Assembly (NCBI GenBank): GCA_036502295.1 | Contig: DASXYU010000071.1 | Location: forward strand, 1-15,515 | From: DASXYU01 sp036502295 | Lineage (GTDB): Bacteria > Actinomycetota > Actinomycetes > Mycobacteriales > Jatrophihabitantaceae | Length of the DNA stretch: 15,515 bases | Direction of reading: 5' to 3' | Part shown: positions 1 through 6,123 of the stretch, in pieces | How the letters are laid out: each line of letters starts with the position of its first letter | How positions within the stretch are numbered: position 1 is the first letter of the stretch | Notes under the pieces: model-generated | Told to the model about the DNA's origin: nothing | Databases searched by the model: none | The model's input: the letters and a program-made list of their open reading frames with translations, nothing else | Made by a program: the position numbers and the translations under genes

Positions 1-794
1 ACCCCTTCGCGCAGCACCCTACGTTCCTCAAGCTCGCAGAGCTTCCGCTGCCGGAACTCGTCGTCGAGTTGCGCAAGCCCGAGGTGAAGCAGCAGATCCT
101 CGGCGAGAAGACCGGCTACCTCGAGGACGTTCCGTTCTACTACGACGTCGCCCACGGCTTCGACAAGATCTATCCGCTTGGCGACAACCCCGAGTACGAA
201 CCGGCGCCGGAGGACTCGATGGCCGCTCGGGCGAAGCAGGCAGGGCGCGACCCCTATGAGTTCACCTACGATGAGCTTCTGGAGCGCGAGGGCAAGGCGC
301 TTCTCTTCATGGCGGTTTCGGAGTACTCCGACCACTCCCTCGACCCGCTGTGGGAGCGGATGCAGCGTGATGACTGCGTCGTCTCGCTTTCGGATGCCGG
401 CGCGCATGCGCGTTCGATCTGCGATGCGTCATCGACGACGTACCTGCTGACGCACTGGGCGCGCGACCGTAAGCGCGGGCCGAAGCTCAGTCTCGAGTAC
501 GTGGTGAAGCTGCAGGCCCACGACACGGCGCGGCTGTACGGCTTCCTCGATCGCGGCGTCATCAAGCCGGGCTACCGCGCCGACCTCAACGTGATCGACT
601 TCGAGGGTCTCCGCCTGCACGCTCCTGAGATGACCTACGACCTGCCGGGCGGCGGTGCACGGCTGCTCCAACCGGTGGACGGCTATCGCGCCAGTGTCGT
701 CGCCGGTGAGATCACCTTCGAGAACGGGAGACACACCGGCGCGCTGCCGGGCAAACTGCTTCGCGGCCCGCAGCCCGCGCCCGCCGGCGTCTAG
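1..794 (+). CDS. N-acyl-D-amino-acid deacylase-type amidohydrolase, C-terminal part (5' end outside window)
   Basis: The reading frame is open from the first complete codon at base 3 to TAG at 792-794, so this is the last ~263 residues of a longer enzyme; the family is usually around 500-580 residues. It ends in a typical amidohydrolase tail: the active-site strand LSDAGAHA (Asp codon 393-395), then HDTARLYGFLDRGVIKPGYRADLNVID, split here as HDTARLYGF and GVIKPGYRADLNVID, then the small beta-sandwich end with VAGEITFENGRHTG. The 'GxI..GYRADL.V.D' block and the final 'G....GxLPG' tail are characteristic of the D-aminoacylase/dihydroorotase-like superfamily. It probably hydrolyses an N-acylated amino acid or similar amide in the cytoplasm; the substrate cannot be read from the sequence. 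The next gene, an acyl-CoA dehydrogenase, follows after a hairpin. The TTG at 69 is internal and is not the start, because homologous-looking sequence continues upstream of it. Confidence 0.85.
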   Translation, partial: PFAQHPTFLKLAELPLPELVVELRKPEVKQQILGEKTGYLEDVPFYYDVAHGFDKIYPLGDNPEYEPAPEDSMAARAKQAGRDPYEFTYDELLEREGKALLFMAVSEYSDHSLDPLWERMQRDDCVVSLSDAGAHARSICDASSTTYLLTHWARDRKRGPKLSLEYVVKLQAHDTARLYGFLDRGVIKPGYRADLNVIDFEGLRLHAPEMTYDLPGGGARLLQPVDGYRASVVAGEITFENGRHTGALPGKLLRGPQPAPAGV

Positions 795-810
795 CAGTCC
801 ATTCGACTCT

Positions 811-841
811 CCCCGGTGGCCCGGGTTACCGGCCACCGGGG
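811..841 (+). terminator. Perfect 11-bp GC hairpin after the amidohydrolase gene
   Basis: CCCCGGTGGCC (811-821) pairs perfectly with GGCCACCGGGG (831-841) around a 9-nt loop. It begins 17 nt after the amidohydrolase stop. No T-tract follows, so it would be a non-canonical terminator of the kind common in high-GC actinomycetes. Its right arm ends directly against an ATG at 842, which argues against that ATG being the acyl-CoA dehydrogenase start, since a ribosome site there would be buried. It could instead act as an attenuator or mRNA-stabilising stem. Confidence 0.6.
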
Positions 842-859
842 ATGACCATGGAGGCCCGC

Positions 860-2005
860 GTGCGGCGAACCATCTACGACGCCGATCACGAGTCCTTCCG
901 GGACTCTATGGCGGAGTTCGTCACTCGGTCTGTCACGCCGGCGCACCAGGAGATGATCGCCGGCCGGAGCCTTCCGAGGGATCTCTGGGTCGAGGCCGGC
1001 AAACAGGGCTTCCTGGGACTCAACGTCGCTGAGGAGTACGGCGGCAGCGCAGCGGGGGACTGGCGTTTCAATGCTGTCGCCTTTGAAGAGCTCTCCCGGG
1101 TCAGCGCGGCGATACCGTCGGCGTTCGGCATCCACTTCGATGTTGTCGCCCCCTACCTCGTCGACCTCACGACGGAGGAGCAGAGGCAGCGCTGGCTTCC
1201 ACGTTTCTGCACCGGTGAACTCGTCACAGCGATCGGCATGACCGAGGCATCGGCGGGCTCCGATCTCGCGGCACTGCGAACGGTGGCGGTCGCCGACGGC
1301 AGTGATTGGCGCATCAGCGGTTCGAAGACATTCATCACGAATGGTTTCGGCGCCGACCTCGTCGTCGTCGCTGCGAAGACGAGTCCCGAGAAGCGTGCAC
1401 GGGGTATCACGCTCTTCGCGGTCGAGGCGGAGATGAAGGGCTTCGAGCGCGGACGGAAGCTCGAGAAGGTCGGGCAGCCCGAGGCGGACACCTCAGAACT
1501 CTTCTTCGACGATGTCCGGGTGCCGAAGGAGAACGTCATCGGTGAGGTGGACGAGGGTTTCTTCCACATGATGCGGATGCTTCCGCAGGAGCGGATCGGC
1601 GCATCGGTGAGCAATCTCGCTCACGCGTGGCCGATCCTGCACGAGACCCTTGTCTATGCCCGCGATCGGCACGCCTTCGGCGCGCCGATCGGCTCGTTCC
1701 AGTACAACAAGTTCCGTTTCGCCGAATTGGTGACGTCCATGGAGGTCGCACAGGCATTCGTCGATAACGCGATCCTCGCCCACTCCCAGGGTGAGCTCAA
1801 TGCGATCGATGCCGCGAAAGCCAAATGGTGGTCGGCTCAGGTTCAGAACGAGGTCCTCGACGCGTGCGTCCAGCTCCACGGTGGCTACGGCTACATGCGT
1901 GAGTACCGCGCCGCGCGGGCCTGGATGGACGCGCGTGTGACGCGAATCTGGGCCGGGACGAACGAGATCATGAAGGAGATCATCGGTCGTGACCTCGGCC
2001 TCTGA
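860..2005 (+). CDS. Acyl-CoA dehydrogenase, long-chain/isovaleryl type
   Basis: This FAD enzyme oxidises acyl-CoA to trans-2-enoyl-CoA in beta-oxidation or branched-chain/carboxylic acid breakdown, passing electrons to ETF. Seen in order: helical N-domain, the flavin/substrate block AIGMTEASAGSDL, KTFITNGFGAD in the middle beta domain, and the C-terminal helical domain with CVQLHGGYGYMREY and IWAGTNEIMKEI. The end motif has Ala (WAGT) where short- and medium-chain enzymes carry their catalytic Glu (YEGT). Instead there is a Glu in LHETLVYARDRHAFG (residue 262), the helix-G place used by long-chain and isovaleryl enzymes, so catalysis is probably intact. Start: GTG at 860 has GGAGG at 850-854, 5 nt away, and gives the family-like N-terminus MRRTIYDADHESFRD, 381 residues. 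ATG at 842 or 848 is in frame but has no Shine-Dalgarno and abuts a hairpin. The exact substrate is unknown. Confidence 0.93.
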   Translation: MRRTIYDADHESFRDSMAEFVTRSVTPAHQEMIAGRSLPRDLWVEAGKQGFLGLNVAEEYGGSAAGDWRFNAVAFEELSRVSAAIPSAFGIHFDVVAPYLVDLTTEEQRQRWLPRFCTGELVTAIGMTEASAGSDLAALRTVAVADGSDWRISGSKTFITNGFGADLVVVAAKTSPEKRARGITLFAVEAEMKGFERGRKLEKVGQPEADTSELFFDDVRVPKENVIGEVDEGFFHMMRMLPQERIGASVSNLAHAWPILHETLVYARDRHAFGAPIGSFQYNKFRFAELVTSMEVAQAFVDNAILAHSQGELNAIDAAKAKWWSAQVQNEVLDACVQLHGGYGYMREYRAARAWMDARVTRIWAGTNEIMKEIIGRDLGL

Positions 2006-2063
2006 CCTCTTCGGTAGCGCCGCTTCCTCGGTTATCAGTTCCGTGGACGACCAGAGGTCTCTC

Positions 2064-2092
2064 TTGCGAAAACTTCAATGTTGAACTAATGT
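2064..2092 (+). promoter_or_regulatory. Sigma-70-type promoter for the FMN reductase-like gene
   Basis: TTGCGA (2064-2069) and TAATGT (2087-2092) are separated by 17 nt, a good housekeeping-sigma layout. Transcription would start near 2099, about 20 nt before the ATG at 2119. The 113-bp gap between the acyl-CoA dehydrogenase stop and this ATG is otherwise noticeably richer in A+T than the genes around it, which fits a regulatory role. Predicted by eye only. Confidence 0.5.
2074..2085. promoter_or_regulatory. 12-bp inverted repeat TTCAA-TG-TTGAA inside the promoter spacer
   Basis: TTCAA (2074-2078) and TTGAA (2081-2085) form a dyad lying wholly between the -35 and -10 hexamers. A dimeric regulator bound here would block RNA polymerase, so it is a plausible operator. 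The half-site differs from the TAG-N-ATACT palindrome found before the TetR gene, so a different regulator would be expected. A chance palindrome of this size is not excluded. Confidence 0.35.
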
Positions 2093-2118
2093 GGGAGTTG
2101 TCGATACAGGAGGAAGAC

Positions 2119-2685
2119 ATGCGCATTATCGGAATCGGCGGGACTCAGCGGGACGGCTCCGGCTCGGAACTCGCCATGCGAATCGCGCTGGAGGCGGCGC
2201 GCACCCTCGGCGCTGATGTCGAGTGCTTCGCGGGTCCGCGAATCGAGCTTCCTATGTACAACCCGGCGGCGCCAGATCGCACCTCCGCAGCAACCGAACT
2301 CATTGAGGCGGTCCGTAGTGCGGACGGCGTCATCCTTGCGAGCCCGGGCTACCACGGCACGGTGTCGGGCCTGGTGAAGAACGCCCTCGACTATGTCGAA
2401 GACACCGTCACCGATGCGCGCCCATACTTCGACGCGCTTCCGGTCGGCTGCATCGGCGTCGCGCGCGGCTGGCAGGCCGCCGGCAACACGCTGCGGACCT
2501 TGCGTGACATCGTCCATGCCCTTCGAGGCGTCCCCACTCCGTACGGCGCGGCGATCAGCACCGCGCAGCCGGTCTTCGACCGGGGCATCTGCATCGATGA
2601 CGGGGTACGTCGGAACCTCTCGCTTCTCGGAACGCAGGTCGCCGAGATGGCCGACCTCCTCTCGCGCAAGGCCGCCGTCGCCTGA
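2119..2685 (+). CDS. NADPH-dependent FMN reductase-family flavoprotein
   Basis: A 188-residue flavodoxin-fold protein of the NADPH-dependent FMN reductase family (SsuE/chromate/quinone reductase relatives). The N-terminal strand MRIIGIGGTQRDGSGSE forms the FMN-phosphate loop, and ASPGYHGTVSGLVKNALDYV (residues ~74-93, conserved SPxYxG...KNALD) binds the isoalloxazine ring. It should reduce FMN or a quinone-like substrate with NAD(P)H in the cytoplasm, and could supply reduced flavin to an oxygenase, but none is encoded next to it. Start: ATG at 2119 has AGGAGG (2108-2113) 5 nt upstream; an in-frame ATG at 2089 lies inside the predicted -10 box and would add ten unlikely residues. Its stop lies 8 bp from that of the convergent SDR gene. 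Confidence 0.88.
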   Translation: MRIIGIGGTQRDGSGSELAMRIALEAARTLGADVECFAGPRIELPMYNPAAPDRTSAATELIEAVRSADGVILASPGYHGTVSGLVKNALDYVEDTVTDARPYFDALPVGCIGVARGWQAAGNTLRTLRDIVHALRGVPTPYGAAISTAQPVFDRGICIDDGVRRNLSLLGTQVAEMADLLSRKAAVA

Positions 2686-2698
2686 CCTACCGGTCAGG
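2681..2698. terminator. 18-bp palindrome carrying both convergent stop codons
   Basis: CCTGACC (2681-2687), loop TACC, GGTCAGG (2692-2698): a perfect 7-bp stem with a tetraloop. It includes the TGA of the FMN reductase gene (2683-2685) and, on the other strand, the TGA of the SDR gene (2694-2696). It can form in both transcripts and may work as a very compact bidirectional terminator, although neither side has a T-tract. Confidence 0.45.
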
Positions 2699-3476
2699 TG
2701 ATCGAGAAGCCACCGTCCACGATCAACGCCGTACCGGTCGCGTAGCCGCCGGCACGGCTGACCAGGAAGAGCAGCGCGGCGGCGAGTTCCACCGGATCGC
2801 CGGCCCGTCCTGTCACCATCCGCGCGGCGAGCGACTCGCGGTACTCGGGTGAGTACTCCTCCGTCATCTCGGTCTGGAAGAAGCCGGGGACGAGCGCGTT
2901 TACCCGAATGCCCTTTCGCGCCGTCCACTGTTGCGCGAGGTCTCGGGTGAGTCCGAGCAGTCCCGCCTTGCTTGCTGCGTAGGCCGCCTGCGGAAGTCCA
3001 GCGGTGGTGAGGCCGAGAACGCTGCTGATGTTCACGATCGAACTGCCCGGCCGCATGACACGAGCTGCCGCTTGCGCCATCCAGTACGCGCCGGACAGGT
3101 TCGTGTCGATGACCTTGCTGAACTCCTCCGCGGTCTCGCGGCTCGCCGGGACCGCGGAGGCCATGCCGGCGTTGTTGACGAGGATGTCGACCTTGCCGAA
3201 GGCGGTCATCGCCTCGTCGACCACGTTTGCGCCCGCAGCGGGATCGGAGACGTCGGCGGCGACGCAGATCGCGCGCCGGCCCACTGCCTCGATTCGTTCG
3301 CGTACAGCGGCGAGGCGTTCGGCGCGCCGAGCGGTAAGGACGATGTCCGCGCCGGCTGCAGCGAGCGACTCCGCGAAGACGGCTCCGAGGCCCGCCGAGC
3401 CTCCGGTGACGACAGCCACGGCGTCGTCGAGTCGGAACAGGTCGAGCACGGTTCGCGGATCGAGGGTTTCGGGCAT
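2694..3476 (-). CDS. SDR-family NAD(P)-dependent oxidoreductase
   Basis: A 260-residue classical short-chain dehydrogenase/reductase. Visible are the dinucleotide loop TGGSAGLG (24-31), the ADVS motif (74-77), NNAG (101-104), the active site NISS...YAASK with Ser152, Tyr166 and Lys170, the PGFFQTEM segment after the active site, and the family ending TGTALIVDGGFS. It would oxidise a hydroxyl group or reduce a carbonyl on an unidentified substrate. Arg50-Arg51 at the end of the second strand (TARRAERL) suggests NADP(H) preference. Start: ATG at 3476 has GAGG 6 nt upstream. A GTG at 3488 in the same frame adds only four residues and lacks such a site. It is divergent from the TetR gene and the shared gap holds a palindrome, so TetR probably represses it. 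Confidence 0.92.
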   Translation of the reverse strand: MPETLDPRTVLDLFRLDDAVAVVTGGSAGLGAVFAESLAAAGADIVLTARRAERLAAVRERIEAVGRRAICVAADVSDPAAGANVVDEAMTAFGKVDILVNNAGMASAVPASRETAEEFSKVIDTNLSGAYWMAQAAARVMRPGSSIVNISSVLGLTTAGLPQAAYAASKAGLLGLTRDLAQQWTARKGIRVNALVPGFFQTEMTEEYSPEYRESLAARMVTGRAGDPVELAAALLFLVSRAGGYATGTALIVDGGFSIT

Positions 3477-3493
3477 CAGTGACCTCACAATTT

Positions 3494-3515
3494 TAGAATA
3501 CTGAGTAGTATGCTA
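3494..3515. promoter_or_regulatory. 22-bp operator-like palindrome between the SDR and TetR genes
   Basis: The sequence reads TAG-N-ATACT-N4-AGTAT-N-CTA, symmetric about 3504/3505, with 8 of 11 positions paired. It sits in the 44-bp gap between divergent SDR and TetR starts. It covers TATTCT on the minus strand (3495-3500), a -10 for the SDR gene, and TAGTAT on the plus strand (3506-3511), a -10 for the TetR gene. TetR proteins commonly repress their own gene and a divergent neighbour through such sites, so this is the best candidate operator in the window. Confidence 0.7.
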
Positions 3516-3520
3516 GTGGA

Positions 3521-4132
3521 GTGTTTGCTTGGACCGCGACCCAGATCCGGGTTCTTGACGCCTCCGCGCGGACGTTCGCGGCCAAGGGATTCGATGCGAG
3601 TACCACTGATGACATCGCCGCCGTCCTCGGACAGTCGAAAGGCGTCGTCTACTACAACTTCCGGTCGAAGCTCGACCTCTTCATCGGTATCTACCGGCGA
3701 GGCATGGACGAACTCGGGACCGCTGTCGAGGCGGCGATGGCCGGGGCCGGCGGCGGCGAGGAACGACTGCTTGCTGCCACGACGGCTCATGTCCGCCGCA
3801 TCATGGCCATGCCCGACTACCACCATGTCATTCAGCAAGGAATCGACGCCCGGACCGAAGGTCGGATGACGGCTGAGGACCGGAAGAGACTCGCCGAGCT
3901 CGTTCGGCTACGGGATGCTCACGAGGCGCGATTCGTCGACATAGTGAAGGCCGGCGTCCGCGATCGGAGCTTGGATGCGGAGAGTCCGGTTCTTGCCGCT
4001 CGGACGATCCTTGGGGCCATTCTGGGTGTCGGTAACTGGTACCGGCCGCGCGCAACTCAGAGCGACGAGGAACTGGACGCATTGGCAGCGGTCATCGCAG
4101 GGATAATCGTCCGTGGCATCGTGGCCCGATAA
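3521..4132 (+). CDS. TetR/AcrR-family transcriptional regulator
   Basis: A 203-residue regulator. The N-terminal DNA-binding domain is complete: helix 1 IRVLDASARTFAAKGF, then TTDDIAAVLGQSKGVVYYNF, the canonical helix-turn-helix with the YxxF ending (residues ~28-48), then SKLDLFIGIYRRG. The variable C-terminal domain (50-203) binds an unknown ligand; the operon context suggests an acyl-CoA or a metabolite of the neighbouring catabolic genes. GTG at 3521 is the only sensible start, since an in-frame TAG lies at 3506-3508 and no later start would keep helix 1. No clear Shine-Dalgarno is present at usual spacing. With a -10-like TAGTAT at 3506-3511, the mRNA would begin within a few bases of the GTG, so translation may be leaderless or nearly so. 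The phosphotransferase gene follows 29 bp after the stop. Confidence 0.92.
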   Translation: MFAWTATQIRVLDASARTFAAKGFDASTTDDIAAVLGQSKGVVYYNFRSKLDLFIGIYRRGMDELGTAVEAAMAGAGGGEERLLAATTAHVRRIMAMPDYHHVIQQGIDARTEGRMTAEDRKRLAELVRLRDAHEARFVDIVKAGVRDRSLDAESPVLAARTILGAILGVGNWYRPRATQSDEELDALAAVIAGIIVRGIVAR

Positions 4133-4161
4133 TTGCTGACGTGCCCGAAGGAGTTCGACGA

Positions 4162-5106
4162 GTGGACGGCCGAGCCACCCGGCTACCTGACGCGGCCGCG
4201 GCTGACCTCGTCCTCGACTCCGTCCCAGCGCTGCGAGGACGGGAGCGGACCCTCACTCAGCTCTCCGGCGGTTCGCTCAACCGCAGCTACCGGGTGAGCA
4301 TGGCGGAGGGTGAGCAGTACGTGGCGCGCTTCGTCGCCACGACCGCCCCGCTGCCCGCGATCGACCGCGATGCGGAGTTCGCCAACGCGCGCCTCGCAGC
4401 GGAGGCCGGTGTCGGGCCACGGGTCATCGACCACCGCCCCGACGCCGGGCTGATGCTCTTCGAGTGGATCAACGGCACCTCGCTCACAGCCGAGGACGTC
4501 GCACGGCCGGAATGCCTCACCCGGATCGCTCAGCTCTGCCGCACGCTGCATGCCGGCCCACGCTTCGCCGGCGACTTCGACCTCTTCACGACGCGGCGTC
4601 GTTATCTCGCCATCGCCCACGAGCAGGGCTGCCGAATTCCCGCGGGCTACGTCGATCTCGAATCCACAGCTGCCCGCATCGAGGACGTGCTGCGTGACAC
4701 TGCGCCAGCGACGGTGCCCTGCCACAACGATCTGGTCGCGGAGAACGTCATCGAGGGGGGCGAGCGCCTCTGGTTCATCGACTACGAGTACTCGGCCAAC
4801 GCCGACCCCTGCTACGAACTCGGCAACCTCAGCAGCGCGGCCGAACTGGACGGTGAACTCCGCGCGCACCTCGTCACCGCCTACCTCGGACACCCCTGCG
4901 CGCAGGTGGCCGCGCGCGTGCAGCTGTACGGCGTCCTCTGCGACTACACCTGGACGCTCTGGGCCGCCATCCACGACGCCACCGCTGACAGCGACATCGA
5001 CTTCTCGCAGTGGGGGCCGCAGCGTTACGCCCGGGCTCGCGGGGCGCTCAGGTCTTCGGGGTTGTCCGCCGTCCTCGATGCCGCCGCTGGGCCGGGCCCG
5101 CACTGA
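4162..5106 (+). CDS. Choline/ethanolamine kinase-family phosphotransferase
   Basis: A 314-residue protein of the APH/choline kinase fold. Early glycine-rich segment LSGGSLNRSYRV with the nucleotide-binding strand QYVARFVATT, hinge-like MLFEWINGTSL, catalytic loop CHNDLVAEN (His188, Asp190, Asn195) and metal-binding Asp207 in WFIDYEYSANADPCYELGN. The IDYEYS...D...ELGN signature points to the choline/ethanolamine kinase group (COG0510-like) rather than to aminoglycoside kinases. It should use ATP to phosphorylate a small hydroxylated amine or sugar; the substrate is not readable. Start: GTG at 4162 has GAAGGAG (4147-4153) 8 nt upstream; GTG at 4141 in the same frame has none. It may share a transcript with the TetR gene. 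No resistance function should be assumed. Confidence 0.87.
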   Translation: MDGRATRLPDAAAADLVLDSVPALRGRERTLTQLSGGSLNRSYRVSMAEGEQYVARFVATTAPLPAIDRDAEFANARLAAEAGVGPRVIDHRPDAGLMLFEWINGTSLTAEDVARPECLTRIAQLCRTLHAGPRFAGDFDLFTTRRRYLAIAHEQGCRIPAGYVDLESTAARIEDVLRDTAPATVPCHNDLVAENVIEGGERLWFIDYEYSANADPCYELGNLSSAAELDGELRAHLVTAYLGHPCAQVAARVQLYGVLCDYTWTLWAAIHDATADSDIDFSQWGPQRYARARGALRSSGLSAVLDAAAGPGPH

Positions 5107-5114
5107 CCGGCTGG

Positions 5115-5120
5115 CAGGAT
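5115..5120 (+). promoter_or_regulatory. Possible -10 element (CAGGAT) of a leaderless Lrp/AsnC transcript
   Basis: CAGGAT, close to the actinobacterial TANNNT -10, ends 6 nt before the ATG at 5127, so transcription would start at or next to the A of the start codon. The same layout occurs before two other genes here. The AGGA inside it could alternatively be a weak Shine-Dalgarno. No -35 is evident. Confidence 0.35.
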
Positions 5121-5126
5121 GTGGGC

Positions 5127-5591
5127 ATGACCGCGCCTCTCTCCGACCGCATCGACCGCCGCATCGCCGCGGCGCTCGTGGAGGACGGACGGAGCACGCT
5201 GAAAGACCTCGCCGCCAAGACCGGTCTCTCGGTCTCTGCCGTGCAGGCGAGGGTTCGCAAGCTCGAGGCCGACGGTGTCATCAGTGGCTATACCGCCAGG
5301 ATCGACCCGCGCTCGCTCAACCTCCCCCTCGCCGCGTTCATCGCCCTCACTCCGCTCGACCCCGACCACGAGTACGACATCCCGGACCTCCTCGCCGACC
5401 TGCCGGAGATCGAGGCGTGCCATTCAGTGGCCGGCGAAGCGAGCTTCGTCCTCTACGTGCGGGTTGCTGCGCCGACCGATCTGGAGGAACTCATCCGGGA
5501 GATCCGGCGCCGGGCCAAGGCGACCACCACGACCACGGTCGTGCTGCAGACCTTCTACGAGCAACGTCCTCACCCGCTTCCCAGCCAGTGA
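5127..5591 (+). CDS. Lrp/AsnC-family transcriptional regulator
   Basis: A 154-residue regulator with the family's two domains. N-terminal winged helix-turn-helix: LSDRIDRRIAAALVEDGRST, split as LSDRIDRRIAAALVEDG, then TLKDLAAKTGLSVSAVQARV and LEADGVISGYTARID (residues ~5-60). C-terminal RAM domain from about residue 65, with ACHSVAGEASFVLYVRV, the segment that in this family forms the amino-acid-binding dimer interface. Such proteins sense amino acids and form octamers. Given the 2-oxoadipate dioxygenase gene two genes downstream, sensing of lysine or a lysine metabolite is a reasonable guess, not a demonstrated link. ATG at 5127 gives a family-typical N-terminus. A perfect hairpin lies 9 nt after the stop. 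Confidence 0.92.
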   Translation: MTAPLSDRIDRRIAAALVEDGRSTLKDLAAKTGLSVSAVQARVRKLEADGVISGYTARIDPRSLNLPLAAFIALTPLDPDHEYDIPDLLADLPEIEACHSVAGEASFVLYVRVAAPTDLEELIREIRRRAKATTTTTVVLQTFYEQRPHPLPSQ

Positions 5592-5599
5592 TTACTAGC

Positions 5600-5630
5600 A
5601 TCATCGCGGGGTTCGGTACTCCGCGATGAT
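5600..5630 (+). terminator. Perfect 10-bp hairpin after the Lrp/AsnC gene
   Basis: ATCATCGCGG (5600-5609) pairs with CCGCGATGAT (5621-5630) around an 11-nt loop. It lies between the Lrp stop (5591) and the start of the secreted protein (5657) with no T-tract, so it is a probable terminator of the high-GC type. Its arm ATCATCGCG recurs exactly in the hairpin at 9613-9666. Confidence 0.6.
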
Positions 5631-5656
5631 CTCGCGGCCGGCGAAGGGTCGACAGC

Positions 5657-6097
5657 ATGCGTGCGCGCAGTGTTCTTGCGTCGCTTGTCGCGCTTCCGTT
5701 TTTCCTCGTCGCTGCTCCCGCGTACGCGGACGGAGTGATCTCGCCCGCCCTCTCGCCCGGACGGACGACCTCGCCCAAGCTCAACACGGGCATCTTCGAC
5801 TGCTACACACGCGACCGCCTGACCGGCCTGTACATCTATACGAGCAGCGTGCAGCTCAAAGCAAAGAAGTTCTACAGTTATGCACTGAACCGCGCCAGGA
5901 AGAAGCTCGTCGTCCCGACCGCGGGGAGCTACAAGATGGCCAACGGCAAGCTCACCTTCAAGGCCGGGCCGTTGACGTCGTTCTTCGGCAAGATCCAGCC
6001 CAGCGACGCCGGCCACCAGGACCCCTACGTCTCGCTCTTCTTCACCGACTCGAAGAAGACCGCCTCGATCTCCTGCTACCAGGTACGGACTTTCTGA
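5657..6097 (+). CDS. Small secreted protein of unknown function
   Basis: A 146-residue protein with a clear Sec signal peptide: MRARS, hydrophobic stretch VLASLVALPFFLVAAP, and signal peptidase I site AYA-DG after residue 24. The mature ~122 residues are rich in Lys, Ser, Thr and Tyr, with many short beta-like stretches (LTGLYIYTSSVQLKAKKFYS, GSYKMANGKLTFKAG). It has exactly two cysteines, Cys49 and Cys140, near the two ends of the mature chain, so one disulfide closing a small beta fold is likely. There is no lipobox and no membrane anchor, so it is probably released or held in the envelope by contacts. I do not recognise the family. GAAGGG (5643-5648) sits 8 nt before the ATG. It lies between two hairpin- or promoter-bounded units and is probably its own transcription unit. 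Confidence 0.8.
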   Translation: MRARSVLASLVALPFFLVAAPAYADGVISPALSPGRTTSPKLNTGIFDCYTRDRLTGLYIYTSSVQLKAKKFYSYALNRARKKLVVPTAGSYKMANGKLTFKAGPLTSFFGKIQPSDAGHQDPYVSLFFTDSKKTASISCYQVRTF

Positions 6098-6111
6098 GTC
6101 GCCGCGCTCGT

Positions 6112-6117
6112 TAGCCT
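6112..6117 (+). promoter_or_regulatory. Possible -10 element (TAGCCT) of a leaderless hglS-like transcript
   Basis: TAGCCT fits the TANNNT -10 consensus and ends 6 nt before the GTG at 6124, placing the transcription start on the start codon. No Shine-Dalgarno is visible before this GTG, which supports a leaderless mRNA. No clear -35. Confidence 0.45.
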
Positions 6118-6123
6118 GAACGA

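Noticed and set aside
842..860. ATG at 842 as start of the acyl-CoA dehydrogenase.
   Set aside because: It directly follows a perfect hairpin arm and has no free ribosome site; GTG 860 has GGAGG at 5 nt and the family-like N-terminus.
4183..5103. A 306-residue minus-strand frame opposite the phosphotransferase.
   Set aside because: Composition (Val/Glu/Arg/Gly) and exact overlap mark it as an antisense shadow; no domain motif seen.
4162..5106. Aminoglycoside resistance phosphotransferase.
   Set aside because: The HNDLxxxxN...IDYEY pattern fits choline/ethanolamine kinase-type proteins; nothing indicates an antibiotic substrate.
5010..5126. N-terminal extension of the Lrp/AsnC regulator from 5010.
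   Set aside because: The extra 39 residues overlap the phosphotransferase end in another frame and do not belong to the family; ATG 5127 gives the usual length.
4550..5629. A 359-residue plus-strand frame across the phosphotransferase and Lrp genes.
   Set aside because: It is Arg/Pro/Ser/Thr-rich, has no recognisable motif, and overlaps two well-supported genes in other frames; it is a high-GC shadow.
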